A DNA stretch of 6,427 nucleotides, taken from 70-18 sp041691815. GTDB taxonomy: Bacteria; Pseudomonadota; Alphaproteobacteria; Acetobacterales; Acetobacteraceae. The notes under the pieces are model-generated. The model was not told the origin of the DNA. It was given only the letters and a program-made list of their open reading frames with translations, and did not search any database. The stretch is taken from the NCBI GenBank assembly GCA_041691815.1, contig JBEPTZ010000185.1:1-6427 (forward strand). The letters run 5' to 3'. Made by a program: the position numbers and the translations under genes. Below, piece after piece: positions 1 through 6,268 of this stretch (positions are counted from its first letter, which is position 1; each line of letters starts with the position of its first letter).

Positions 1-268
1 GTGCCGCCGCTGCAGCCACCGCCGGCACGGCCGGCGGCCGATCCGGCGCCGCCGCCGATGCCGCCGGCACCTTCGCCAGCCCAGCCATCTGCCGCAGCCC
101 AGGCTGAGTGGCCCGGATCGCCCGATCCGCCCCGCTCAACGCCGGCCCGATCACGGCGACGCCCGGCGCAATGCCGTTCGCCAGCCGCGCGCCGAGACCG
201 GCAACATAGGCCGTCGTCGCAGCATCGCCAGGCCACGCCGGTGAATTCTCGCGCCTCAGACCTGCCAA
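1..268 (-). CDS. N-terminal part of a probable tape measure protein (partial)
   Basis: A frame open to the left edge follows the chaperone. The best start is TTG at 268-266, because GGGGGAG lies 6 nt upstream and the gene then overlaps the long chaperone's stop by 13 bp. There is no ATG before 88-86. Translation gives MAGLRRENSPAWPGDAATTA, YVAGLGARLANGIAPGVAVI and more, ending in an Ala/Pro-rich stretch at the edge; 89 residues are visible. The gene after the tail chaperone is normally the tape measure, the long helical protein that sets tail length. The visible part is too short and too low in complexity to prove this by sequence, so the call is from gene order. A short intervening tail protein is also possible. 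Confidence 0.55.
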   Translation of the reverse strand, partial: MAGLRRENSPAWPGDAATTAYVAGLGARLANGIAPGVAVIGPALSGADRAIRATQPGLRQMAGLAKVPAASAAAPDRPPAVPAVAAAAA

Positions 269-761
269 CTCATGCTCCCCCAATCGAACACCCGGCCGCG
301 CAGCGTGCCGACCGCGACCACCCAGGCGAGCCGCTGGGTGGCCGACAGGCTGAATGCCACATCAAACGGCACCCCGTTCATGGACAGGTACAGGCAGTCC
401 AACAGATCGGGGTGCCGACTCAGTTTCCCGCCACGTCCAGGTCGGCGTCGGCATCGCCGGGCGCCAGAGCGTCAGACACCGCGGCGATTCCGTCATCGCC
501 CAGCCGCTGCACCATCGCCTCCACGCCCTGCTTGTTGGCCGGCATCGGCCAGGGCACGTCGTCGATCGCGGTCACCGAGCAGGCCAGCACCGCCATGCCC
601 AGCCAGCGGTCGTTGCCCGACAGCACTGGCCCGGCCGCCTCGAACAGCCGCAGCTTGTCGAGCGCCCCCAGCCGGCGCAGCGTGATCCGCCGCCCGGCCG
701 CGTCGCGCACCACATCCTCCTGCCGCGCGGCCTCCAGCAGCGCCTCGGCTGGCCCCGCCAT
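256..761 (-). CDS. Tail assembly chaperone, long (GT-like) product by -1 frameshift
   Basis: If ribosomes slip back one base at 429-423, translation leaves the zero frame after residue 113 and reads 55 more codons to a TGA at 258-256, giving about 168 residues. The extension begins LSRHPDLLDCLYLSMNGVPF and continues with DVAFSLSATQRLAWVVAVGT, LRGRVFDWGSMSWQV. This is protein-like sequence with no stop and without low-complexity bias. The frame would otherwise have no convincing start: its internal ATG at 381-379 has no Shine-Dalgarno sequence. In lambda the equivalent T domain recruits tail tube subunits while G binds the tape measure; the same division is inferred here. Frameshifting is not demonstrated by the sequence alone, but all required elements are present. 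Confidence 0.8.
275..281 (-). promoter_or_regulatory. Ribosome binding site deciding the TTG start of the tape measure gene
   Basis: GGGGGAG with a 6-nt spacer precedes TTG at 268-266. It lies inside the frameshift extension of the chaperone, so ribosomes reading the long form would pass over it. Confidence 0.55.
367..417 (-). promoter_or_regulatory. Stem-loop downstream of the slippery site, likely frameshift stimulator
   Basis: A perfect 10-bp inverted repeat (arms 417-408 CGGCACCCCG and 376-367 CGGGGTGCCG) starts 5 nt after the heptamer, which is within the usual spacing for a stimulatory structure. The 31-nt loop contains a second 5-bp pairing (TGGAC at 401-397 with GTCCA at 385-381), so the RNA may fold into one long, interrupted hairpin. 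The pairing is seen; the stimulatory role is inferred. Confidence 0.7.
420..761 (-). CDS. Tail assembly chaperone, short (G-like) product
   Basis: The 113-residue zero-frame product resembles tail assembly chaperones, which bind the tape measure protein and help assemble the tube around it. Residues 18-50 (RDAAGRRITLRRLGALDKLR and LFEAAGPVLSGN), 52-75 (RWLGMAVLACSVTAIDDVPW) and 78-100 (KQGVEAMVQRLGDDGIAAVS) follow the pattern of this family. It ends DADADLDVAGN. I take ATG at 761 as the start because it overlaps the tube stop as TGATG. A TTG one codon earlier is also possible but less attractive. The gene sits between tube and tape measure, its standard place. Its last two sense codons form part of a -1 slippery site, so part of the ribosomes should make a longer form. 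Confidence 0.85.
   Translation of the reverse strand: MAGPAEALLEAARQEDVVRDAAGRRITLRRLGALDKLRLFEAAGPVLSGNDRWLGMAVLACSVTAIDDVPWPMPANKQGVEAMVQRLGDDGIAAVSDALAPGDADADLDVAGN
423..429 (-). promoter_or_regulatory. Slippery heptamer for -1 ribosomal frameshifting
   Basis: The minus strand reads GGGAAAC, split by the zero frame as G GGA AAC, which is exactly the X XXY YYZ pattern. The zero-frame stop TGA is the next codon. Lambda uses the very similar GGGAAAG at the same gene position. Confidence 0.85.
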
Positions 762-1189
762 CAAACCCGCCTGCGGGTGGCTGCGAAGAACTCAAGCCGC
801 TGCTTCACGCTCTGGTCGCCGCGCCAGTTGCCAGCCTGCGCCAGCTTGAACACCGCGGCGTCGAACTGGTAGGTGGAGGTCGAACCGTCAGGCTCGGCGA
901 CATACTGGTAGAGCGTGCCCGCCGGCACCGCGCCGCCATTGTTGAACAACTGCTCGGCGCGGGCGATGAAGTCGTCAACGGCGGAGTTGCCGCGCTCCAT
1001 CTCGAACGCCCCCTCCCAGCCCTTCGGCAGCTCGGCGGCCAGGTGGGTGCCATCGATGCGGTCCACCCGCACCGGCGCGGTCAGCTGCCGCGCCTCGAAG
1101 CCGGTGACATGACGCAGGTCGACCCGTCCGAACGGGCCCACCAGCACCAGCTGGCAGTCCCGCCCGACCGAAAATGTGTTGGTTGCCAC
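761..1189 (-). CDS. Phage tail tube protein
   Basis: The 142-residue product is the probable subunit of the inner tail tube, the channel for DNA passage. It opens MATNTFSVGRDCQLVLVGPF, then shows alternating strands (RVDLRHVTGFEA, PVRVDRIDG), a central helix (NSAVDDFIARAEQLFNNGG), more strands (GTLYQYVAEPDGSTSTYQFD) and a final QRLEFFAATRR. This strand-helix-strand layout and size fit contractile-tail tube proteins, and sheath followed by tube is the standard gene order. The start is GTG at 1189, supported by AAGGGGA with a 7-nt spacer. The TGA stop shares a base with the next gene's ATG (TGATG), implying translational coupling. Confidence 0.85.
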   Translation of the reverse strand: MATNTFSVGRDCQLVLVGPFGRVDLRHVTGFEARQLTAPVRVDRIDGTHLAAELPKGWEGAFEMERGNSAVDDFIARAEQLFNNGGAVPAGTLYQYVAEPDGSTSTYQFDAAVFKLAQAGNWRGDQSVKQRLEFFAATRRRV

Positions 1190-1201
1190 TCTCTGTTCCC
1201 C

Positions 1202-2770
1202 TTACGCAGCCAGCGCGCCGGCGGCACCGGGCAGCGTCTGCCGCTGCACCTGCACCGTCTGCCCGCCTTCCATGTTGACGATGAACTTCTCGACGATCGC
1301 CTGGTATTGCACCTGGGTGTCGGACTGCACGTAGCCCAACCCGGTGCGGCTCTGCGGGTTGTTGCTGGGATCGCAGATCACGCTGAACGGCAGCGAGCCG
1401 TCCGGGCTGCCGAGCAGCCCCTGGCCCAGCATGTTCTGCAGGAAACTCAACTGTGTCGCACGGATTCGCCGATACAGCGTGTCGTTGACCACCTGGCCGA
1501 CATACTGCCCCATGCCCGCCGCCAGCGTGGCGGCGATATAGTTGGTCATCCGCGTGTAGTTGTCGCCATTGGTCGCCGCATTGCTGCTGGAGTTATGCCC
1601 GCCGCGCACCCCCCAGAAATTGCCGCCCGGCTGCGGATTGGCGATCACATCGATCCCCGCCCCGATCAGCAGCGCCAGTTCCGCCGCCGAATACGACGCC
1701 GCCTGCCCGGTGCCCGGCGTGCCGGATTTCTGCGTGCCGACCACGCCATACAGCGGCTTGTTCAGGCTCGACTGCTCCGGCGACAGATTGGCCAGCCGGC
1801 CGGCCACGAAGCCCTGCGGCGAGACCAGCCGCAACCGCTGGTTCACCGGGTCGTTCCACCACACCCAGTCGCCAAACATCAGCTTGGCGGCATAGCAATC
1901 CAGCCCCGCCCCCTGCTTCACGCTCACCGCGCCGGTGATGCCGTCGCCGGCCGGGCCGGTGAGCAGCATGTAGATGCCCTCGTCGAGGCCGAAGCCGGCC
2001 TGCGTGGTCCACTGCGTGCTGTCGTCGGCATCGGCCAGCAGCGCAATCGTGCAGCCCTGGCCACGCAGCGCATACATGCCGGTGCGCGGCATGATATCGG
2101 CGCCCACCAACTGCACCGCTGCCACCCCGGCGCCATCGACACCCGGCGCGCCGGTGCTGAAATCCCAGGCGAACGCCGAGGGCGCCACCGTGCTGCCGGC
2201 ATCGCTGGCCACCACGATCTGGCTCGGCCCGCGCGCCGGGCCCTGCCCGTCATTCACCGCCGCCACCGCCGCCGCCCAGAATGCCGCCCCGCTGCCTGCA
2301 ATGTTGTCGAACACTTCCGGCCGCGTCCCCGGCAGCGCGATGGTGAGCTTCCAGCTTCCCGCCGCCGACCCGCTCGCCAGCGCCACCCCAATCCGGTTGC
2401 CCTGCGAGCCGGTGTAGCGCGCGGTCAACACGAAACTGGTCGACGGCACCTGAAAGGCGACCGCAGTGTCGTTGCCGTCGGTCACCCGCACACAGCGGAA
2501 ATTCGCCGCTCCCTGCTGCACCGCGGTGGCCACCTGGGTGCCCATGTCGTATTTGCGCGGCATCACCGCGCCGAAGGTCGCGGCGTAATCCGCCATGGTG
2601 GCCACCACCACCGGCTCGTTCACCGGCCCCCAGCCGGCGCTGCCGACGATGCCGACCACGTTGGTCGGCACCCCGTTCAGCACCAGGTTCTGCGGCGGCA
2701 CGATCTGCACGTAGAGATCGGGCACCACCAGTGCGGTGGTGTTCAGGCTGCCCTGCTGCACAATCGGCAT
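1202..2770 (-). CDS. Phage tail sheath protein
   Basis: This 522-residue protein is the subunit of the contractile sheath that surrounds the tail tube and drives the tube through the host envelope. The N-terminus (about 35-70) has the typical VVGIVGSAGWGPVNEPV segment followed by a DYAATFG motif. Residues 118-160 (YTGSQGNRIGVAL, SWKLTIALPG, PEVFDNIAG) match the protruding domain seen in many sheath proteins. Residues 365-445 (ALLIGAGIDVIANPQPGG, FWGVRGGHN, then YIAATLAAGMGQYV and RRIRATQLSFLQNML) match the conserved core. Residues 465-510 (VICDPSNNPQSRTGLG, VQYQAIVEKFIVNMEGG) form the C-terminal strand domain used for subunit linking. Length is normal for the Phage_sheath_1 family (about 380-700). 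Start is supported by AAGGAGGG. The tube gene follows after 12 bp. Confidence 0.95.
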   Translation of the reverse strand: MPIVQQGSLNTTALVVPDLYVQIVPPQNLVLNGVPTNVVGIVGSAGWGPVNEPVVVATMADYAATFGAVMPRKYDMGTQVATAVQQGAANFRCVRVTDGNDTAVAFQVPSTSFVLTARYTGSQGNRIGVALASGSAAGSWKLTIALPGTRPEVFDNIAGSGAAFWAAAVAAVNDGQGPARGPSQIVVASDAGSTVAPSAFAWDFSTGAPGVDGAGVAAVQLVGADIMPRTGMYALRGQGCTIALLADADDSTQWTTQAGFGLDEGIYMLLTGPAGDGITGAVSVKQGAGLDCYAAKLMFGDWVWWNDPVNQRLRLVSPQGFVAGRLANLSPEQSSLNKPLYGVVGTQKSGTPGTGQAASYSAAELALLIGAGIDVIANPQPGGNFWGVRGGHNSSSNAATNGDNYTRMTNYIAATLAAGMGQYVGQVVNDTLYRRIRATQLSFLQNMLGQGLLGSPDGSLPFSVICDPSNNPQSRTGLGYVQSDTQVQYQAIVEKFIVNMEGGQTVQVQRQTLPGAAGALAA

Positions 2771-2773
2771 GCT

Positions 2774-2920
2774 TCAGCCCTCCTTGGCGCTGGAACGCAC
2801 GCGCACCACGTCGCGCGCATTGGCACTGGCGAGAACATGCGCGATGGTCTCGGCGTCGGTGATGGGCTCGCCCTTGGCGTACGCGCCGAACGCGCGCACC
2901 ACGACCAGATGACATTGCAT
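2774..2920 (-). CDS. Small hypothetical protein just upstream of the sheath, 48 aa
   Basis: This short reading frame encodes MQCHLVVVRAFGAYAKGEP followed by ITDAETIAHVLASANARDVV and a charged end. It looks like a compact alpha/beta domain: a strand, a GxYxxGxxI turn, a helix, and a final strand. It fits tightly, because the Shine-Dalgarno sequence of the sheath gene lies over its last codons and its stop is 3 bp before the sheath ATG. Small genes of about 50 residues at this place are known in Mu-like phages (gp38, DUF2635). That comparison is by position and size; membership of that family is unproven. Its own start has only a weak GGGGA about 10 nt upstream. It is separate from the much longer open frame that runs upstream in the same phase, which overlaps the 281-aa gene out of frame. 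Confidence 0.6.
   Translation of the reverse strand: MQCHLVVVRAFGAYAKGEPITDAETIAHVLASANARDVVRVRSSAKEG
2778..2785 (-). promoter_or_regulatory. Strong ribosome binding site of the tail sheath gene
   Basis: The minus strand reads AAGGAGGG with a 7-nt spacer to the sheath ATG at 2770. It is the closest match to the anti-Shine-Dalgarno consensus in the window, as expected for a protein needed in many copies per tail. Confidence 0.85.
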
Positions 2921-2949
2921 TGCTGAGGATTCCCCGTTGAGAATACGGA

Positions 2950-3795
2950 TCAAGAGAGCCGGCTGGCGACCACCGGGCCGCCATCCGCGGCGATTGTGGC
3001 GGTGCCGAACAGCATCGACGGCAGGCTCTGCGTCACCGTCGTCGCGTAGTCCACGCTGTAGAGCAGATCGCGACGATAGAGCCTGGCATTCAGACTCTGA
3101 TCGAACACCGTGGTGGACAGATAGCGCAGGTTGCCGGCCATCCCGTCCGGCAGGTCGATGAACGCCACCCCGGCCAGCGCGGTGTCGATCGCTCCGCAAA
3201 CCGTGTCGCGGCTGGCCGCACTTGGGCACCAGCCGGTGACGCGAAAACCCTGAAGCTGGCGGCGAATTTCGCTCACCACGCCCTGATCGGCCACCACCTG
3301 CGCCACCACCGCCCCGGCGCCGGGCACGGTGAGGCTGGCGCCGGCCACCTGCGCCGGCCGCCCGCGCCCGTCCGAAGGGTTGCGGAGCATGCCAGCGAGA
3401 ATCGCCGCCACCAGTTCCGGCGTGTCGCCCTCGGCGGTGCGATAGGCCACCGCCTGGGTGTCCACCATCACCCCCGCCACCTGGCCGGGCGCGGCGCTGC
3501 CGAAAAACGTCGCCGTGTTGCCGGTCACCAGCACCCCCAGCACCGGCGCCACCACCGGCAATTCGGTCACCTGCTCCGGCCAACGGGTGGTGTTGCGCGT
3601 CTCGCTGCCGTCCGGGAACACCGTCACGTTCACCCGCCCCGCGCCGAGATCGGCATCCAGCGCCGCCGCATTCGGCCAGCCGCGATACACCCGGCAGGTC
3701 GCGCCGGCCACGCTGCCGGCCTCCGCCCCGGCCGGATACAGCGCCGTCACAATCCGCGCCACCAGCGCCGCCTCCACGTCCGATTGATCGGCCAT
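2950..3795 (-). CDS. Hypothetical phage neck/tail protein, possible tail terminator, 281 aa
   Basis: This protein starts MADQSDVEAALVARIVTALY, an amphipathic helix like that of tail-completion and tail-terminator proteins. It continues with strands (CRVYRGWP, RVNVTVFPDGS). Residues 80-137 resemble an Ig-like module common in phage structural proteins: a TATFFGSAAPGQV strand pair, AVAYRT, then GDTPELVAAILAGML. Residues 175-250 (RRQLQGFRVTGWCPSAASRD, AIDTALAGVAFIDL, LYRRDLLYSVDYATT) form a second domain. The location just before the small gene and the sheath is where contractile-tail phages keep the terminator or completion proteins. ATG at 3795 has GAGGA with a 6-nt spacer, overlapping the TGA of the previous gene. 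Terminator function is an inference from position and fold style. A baseplate-like or head-tail joining role is possible. Confidence 0.5.
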   Translation of the reverse strand: MADQSDVEAALVARIVTALYPAGAEAGSVAGATCRVYRGWPNAAALDADLGAGRVNVTVFPDGSETRNTTRWPEQVTELPVVAPVLGVLVTGNTATFFGSAAPGQVAGVMVDTQAVAYRTAEGDTPELVAAILAGMLRNPSDGRGRPAQVAGASLTVPGAGAVVAQVVADQGVVSEIRRQLQGFRVTGWCPSAASRDTVCGAIDTALAGVAFIDLPDGMAGNLRYLSTTVFDQSLNARLYRRDLLYSVDYATTVTQSLPSMLFGTATIAADGGPVVASRLS

Positions 3796-3804
3796 ACGAA
3801 ATCC

Positions 3805-4473
3805 TCAAGTTGCCGCCTGGGTCACACGCAATCGCGAGCCGAGTTCGGAGAGCTCGGCCGACGCCACCACCCCGGTCCGCCCGAGATCGTCGCTCATGTG
3901 GTCCCCGGCCCGCAGCGTCACCCCCGGATAGCCGGCCAGCAGCACCTCCCAGCCACCCAGCGCAGTGCCGGTCGGCAGGTTCGCCTGATAGGCGCCCCCA
4001 CCTCCGGCATCCAGCACCGAGGCCGGCCAGCCGCCCAGCAGCGCCTGGTTGCCGCCATCGCCCACTCCGCCATAATCGTTGATCCCCGCTGCCGCCGGCG
4101 CCGCTGGCCGCGTAAAGCCCACCACCCGCGAGGCCCGCACGCACAGGCTGGGCAGCAGCGCCTGCTGCGCCGCCACCAGCCAGATGCCGCCATCCGCCGC
4201 CCCCGGCTGGCTCTCGGCCCGGCGCAGATAGTCGCCGGCCCGCACATAGGCGCCGTCGAACACCCCCTGCCACAACGGATGGCCATAGGAGGTCGGCTTG
4301 TCCCAGCCGCGCTTCAGCGGCGCGAATGCGGCGTTGAGTGTCATCACCGCATTGCCCGCCTGCAACGGATCATCCGGCCCGCGGGGACGATACAGCGTGC
4401 AGAGGCTACCCAGCACCCGCGCCCCCTGCCCCAGCCCGCGCCAAATCCGGTCCTGCAATTGCAACGCCTGCAT
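3805..4473 (-). CDS. Hypothetical phage neck protein, possible head-closure subunit, 222 aa
   Basis: I do not recognise a named family with certainty. The N-terminus (QLQDRIWRGLGQGARVLGS) is a short helix followed by a segment naming likely surface loops (YRPRGPDDPL). The middle (68-120) has WQGVFDGAYVRAGDYL and WLVAAQQALLPSLCVRASRV. Residues 125-165 are very Gly/Ala-rich. The last 50 residues (GWEVLLAGYPGVTLRAGDHM, then DDLGRT and VASAELSELGSRLRV) look like a small beta-barrel with a GD..DD.GR turn. That recalls head-closure (stopper) proteins, which describe an interface that is written as 'defined, damaged or replaced' in similar phage genes. The gene lies between the connector and the 281-aa gene, starts 3 bp after the previous stop, and has no strong Shine-Dalgarno sequence, so coupled translation is likely. 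It is cytoplasmic or virion; no signal peptide or membrane segment is visible. Confidence 0.5.
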   Translation of the reverse strand: MQALQLQDRIWRGLGQGARVLGSLCTLYRPRGPDDPLQAGNAVMTLNAAFAPLKRGWDKPTSYGHPLWQGVFDGAYVRAGDYLRRAESQPGAADGGIWLVAAQQALLPSLCVRASRVVGFTRPAAPAAAGINDYGGVGDGGNQALLGGWPASVLDAGGGGAYQANLPTGTALGGWEVLLAGYPGVTLRAGDHMSDDLGRTGVVASAELSELGSRLRVTQAAT

Positions 4474-4476
4474 CGC

Positions 4477-4872
4477 TCAAACCACCAGCGCCACGCTGGC
4501 GGGACCGCCAGCGGCACGCCCATCCAGTGCCGGCCCCGGCGGGATACCGAGAAACCCGCACAGCCGCCGTCGCCAGTCATCCAGCAGCCCCAGCCGCTGC
4601 GCCACCTCGTCGGCATTGCGCGTCCACACCGCCGCCTGCGACGTGTCGAGAGTATCGCTCGCCGCCGGCACCGCCCGCTCCAACAGGCAAAGCTGGCCCA
4701 GATACTGCCGCACCACCGCCTCCTCGCTGCCGGTCAGATGGGCGATGCGAAATTCCATCGCGCCGTACACCTGGTTGAATCGCCAGCCCTGATAGCCATC
4801 GCTGCCGTTGCCATAAGCGGGATAGCCGCAGAACCGCCTAATCTCGGTGCGCTCCGCCTCGGTAAACGCCAT
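4477..4872 (-). CDS. Probable head-tail connector / neck protein, 131 aa
   Basis: The protein is small and mainly alpha-helical. It opens MAFTEAERTEIRRFCGYP, followed by helical stretches at about 32-68 (VYGAMEFRIAHL, VVRQYLGQLCLLERAV) and 85-109 (ADEVAQRL, DDWRRRLCGFLG), then a Pro/Gly/Ala-rich tail. Size, helical content and position straight after the capsid gene fit the gp6/gp15-like connector proteins that sit under the portal. No decisive catalytic or binding motif is visible, so the role is inferred from position. The ATG at 4872 has AGGGGG with a 5-nt spacer. The stop lies 3 bp before the next start, so translation is probably coupled. It could also be a head-completion protein of another kind. 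Confidence 0.55.
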   Translation of the reverse strand: MAFTEAERTEIRRFCGYPAYGNGSDGYQGWRFNQVYGAMEFRIAHLTGSEEAVVRQYLGQLCLLERAVPAASDTLDTSQAAVWTRNADEVAQRLGLLDDWRRRLCGFLGIPPGPALDGRAAGGPASVALVV

Positions 4873-4897
4873 GCTCGCCCCCTATGATACCGGCCGA

Positions 4898-4925
4898 TGC
4901 GCGGCCCCGTCCCCGGGGCCGCGCA
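4898..4925. terminator. GC-rich stem-loop between capsid and connector genes
   Basis: An 11-bp perfect inverted repeat (arms 4898-4908 and 4915-4925, six-base loop) begins 15 nt after the capsid stop codon in the transcribed direction. Its core arms are gcgcggcccc and ggggccgcgc. No T-run follows on either strand, so it is not a classic intrinsic terminator. It may instead be a partial terminator, or a 3'-end or mRNA-stabilising hairpin that sets capsid mRNA levels above those of the downstream neck genes. The structure is seen directly; the role is inferred. Confidence 0.5.
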
Positions 4926-4940
4926 AATCCGTAGCCAGGA

Positions 4941-6263
4941 TCAGCCGATATGCTCCACCAGCACCGCCCTCTTGTAGCTGGCGTTGGTCGCGGTCGGCAC
5001 GGTGCCCGGATTGGTGGTGGTATCGCTCGGCGCGGTGAACCCGCCGATCCAATACCAGCTCTGCGCGATGATCTGCTGCAGCCGATCGATCGGCTCGCGC
5101 GTCACCATCGCCACCCCGTCCACCATCGCCACGATGCTGTCGGCCGGCGCCACATCGGCCGCGCCCATGCCGGCAAAGTCGCCCTCGATCAGCGCGCCCT
5201 GGCCGCAGATGATCGGCCGCCGGATCACCGCCCCGACGATCGTCGGATGCGCCTGCACATAGGCCTCGTTGGTAAGTGCGAAGCGCAGCCCAAGGAACTC
5301 GTTGATCATCCCCTGCCGGAATACATCATTGGCCGAGGTCGCCCCCTGGAACAGCTGGCGGAAGTCGTTGTCGGAAAACAACTGCCGCGCCGACACCGGA
5401 TCGAGATAGCAGTTATACGCGCCATCGATCTGCGGCACCGCGTTCAACCGCAGGGTCGCCACCGCATTCAGCAGCACCCCCATGGTCAGCTGGTCGGTCG
5501 CCTGCAGCGCCCGCGCGGTGGTGCGATTGCCCGGCCGCATGATCGCACTCGCAGTCGCCGCGACCACCGCATTGCTCGCCGTCGCATCGGCCACGCTCAC
5601 CACCGTGGTGAAGGTCAGCACGCCGGAAAGTCCGCCCGGCCTGGTCGACACATTGGTCGAATCCACCGCCGCCCCCACCAGCGTGTAGGCATTGCTGCCC
5701 ACCGTCACCACCAGCGACGACGACCCGCCCACCGGCGTCTGCACGCCGTTCACGAACACCGTCTGGAAGCCGCGCACATCATCCACCGACACCGCCACGT
5801 TGGGCGAGCCGAGCGTGGTCCGCACATGGGTATTGCCGCCGAAATACGGCGCGAACAGCGCATTGCGCGCCAGCTCGTCCAGGCTGCGCGCCGCCTGCTC
5901 GCCGTTGATCGCGGCATTCTGCAGGAACTGACTGGCGATTCCCACCCGGCTGGTCACCATGTTCAGGTCGGTGGTCGCCGCATAATGGTTCAGCGTGATG
6001 GTGAACTGCTCCACGCCAAAGGTCTGCGGCACCAGCCCGTTGTCCAGGTTGGTGTTGGTCGCCGGCTGCAGCGGCGTCACCACGCTCGGCTTCAGCCCGG
6101 CCCGCGTCTTGGTCAGCGTCTCGCCGATGCCGACCGCGAACTCCATCCGGTCCGCCACCGCCCGATACCCCAGCCGCGAATTCAACGCCTGCTGGAACTC
6201 CCGCTCCAGGAAGCCCTGCTGGATAATCGGCTGCAAGGCGGCGGGGAAATTCTGGATGCCCAT
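4941..6263 (-). CDS. Major capsid protein (probable, HK97-fold type)
   Basis: This 440-residue protein is the probable shell subunit of the phage head. The N-terminal part (about 1-60) is helical with charged residues, as in a capsid N-arm. Residues 70-135 carry a strand-rich segment (FGVEQFTITLNHYAATTDL) followed by a long helix, like a spine helix. Residues 255-335 (DQLTMGVLLNAVATLRLNAV, then YNCYLDPVSARQL, then a Gly-Leu-Arg-Phe turn and TNEAY) resemble the A-domain region of N4 gp56-like and P22-like coat proteins. Residues 165-245 are Thr/Val/Ser-rich and look like an inserted beta domain. The ATG at 6263 has a good Shine-Dalgarno sequence (GAGGAG, 5-nt spacer). The gene lies at the head of a neck and tail cluster, where a coat gene is expected. 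The family call rests on remembered patterns, not a search. A decoration or other abundant head protein is less likely at this length. Confidence 0.72.
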   Translation of the reverse strand: MGIQNFPAALQPIIQQGFLEREFQQALNSRLGYRAVADRMEFAVGIGETLTKTRAGLKPSVVTPLQPATNTNLDNGLVPQTFGVEQFTITLNHYAATTDLNMVTSRVGIASQFLQNAAINGEQAARSLDELARNALFAPYFGGNTHVRTTLGSPNVAVSVDDVRGFQTVFVNGVQTPVGGSSSLVVTVGSNAYTLVGAAVDSTNVSTRPGGLSGVLTFTTVVSVADATASNAVVAATASAIMRPGNRTTARALQATDQLTMGVLLNAVATLRLNAVPQIDGAYNCYLDPVSARQLFSDNDFRQLFQGATSANDVFRQGMINEFLGLRFALTNEAYVQAHPTIVGAVIRRPIICGQGALIEGDFAGMGAADVAPADSIVAMVDGVAMVTREPIDRLQQIIAQSWYWIGGFTAPSDTTTNPGTVPTATNASYKRAVLVEHIG

Positions 6264-6268
6264 GGTGA

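Noticed and set aside
256..381. Independent 41-codon gene starting at ATG 381-379
   Set aside because: There is no Shine-Dalgarno sequence before this ATG, and the same frame is joined to the chaperone by a well-formed frameshift site, which explains it better.
762..764. TTG one codon before the chaperone ATG as the start
   Set aside because: The ATG at 761 overlaps the tube stop in the common TGATG arrangement, so the TTG is not needed.
1..849. Plus-strand open frame at the left edge
   Set aside because: The product is Pro/Ala/Ser/Arg-rich without structure and is antisense to the tube, chaperone and tape measure genes.
1043..2926. Long plus-strand open frame of about 627 codons
   Set aside because: It runs antisense to the clear tail sheath gene. 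Its translation is Arg/His/Ala-rich with no domain pattern, as expected for the mirror of a GC-rich gene.
2774..4273. Minus-strand open frame of about 499 codons
   Set aside because: Most of it is a Gly/Ala/Arg-rich shadow of the 281-aa and 222-aa genes in another phase. Only its last 48 codons, from ATG at 2920, form a believable gene.
3784..4887. Plus-strand open frame of about 367 codons over the neck genes
   Set aside because: It spans several minus-strand genes and their boundaries, with a biased composition typical of an antisense frame.
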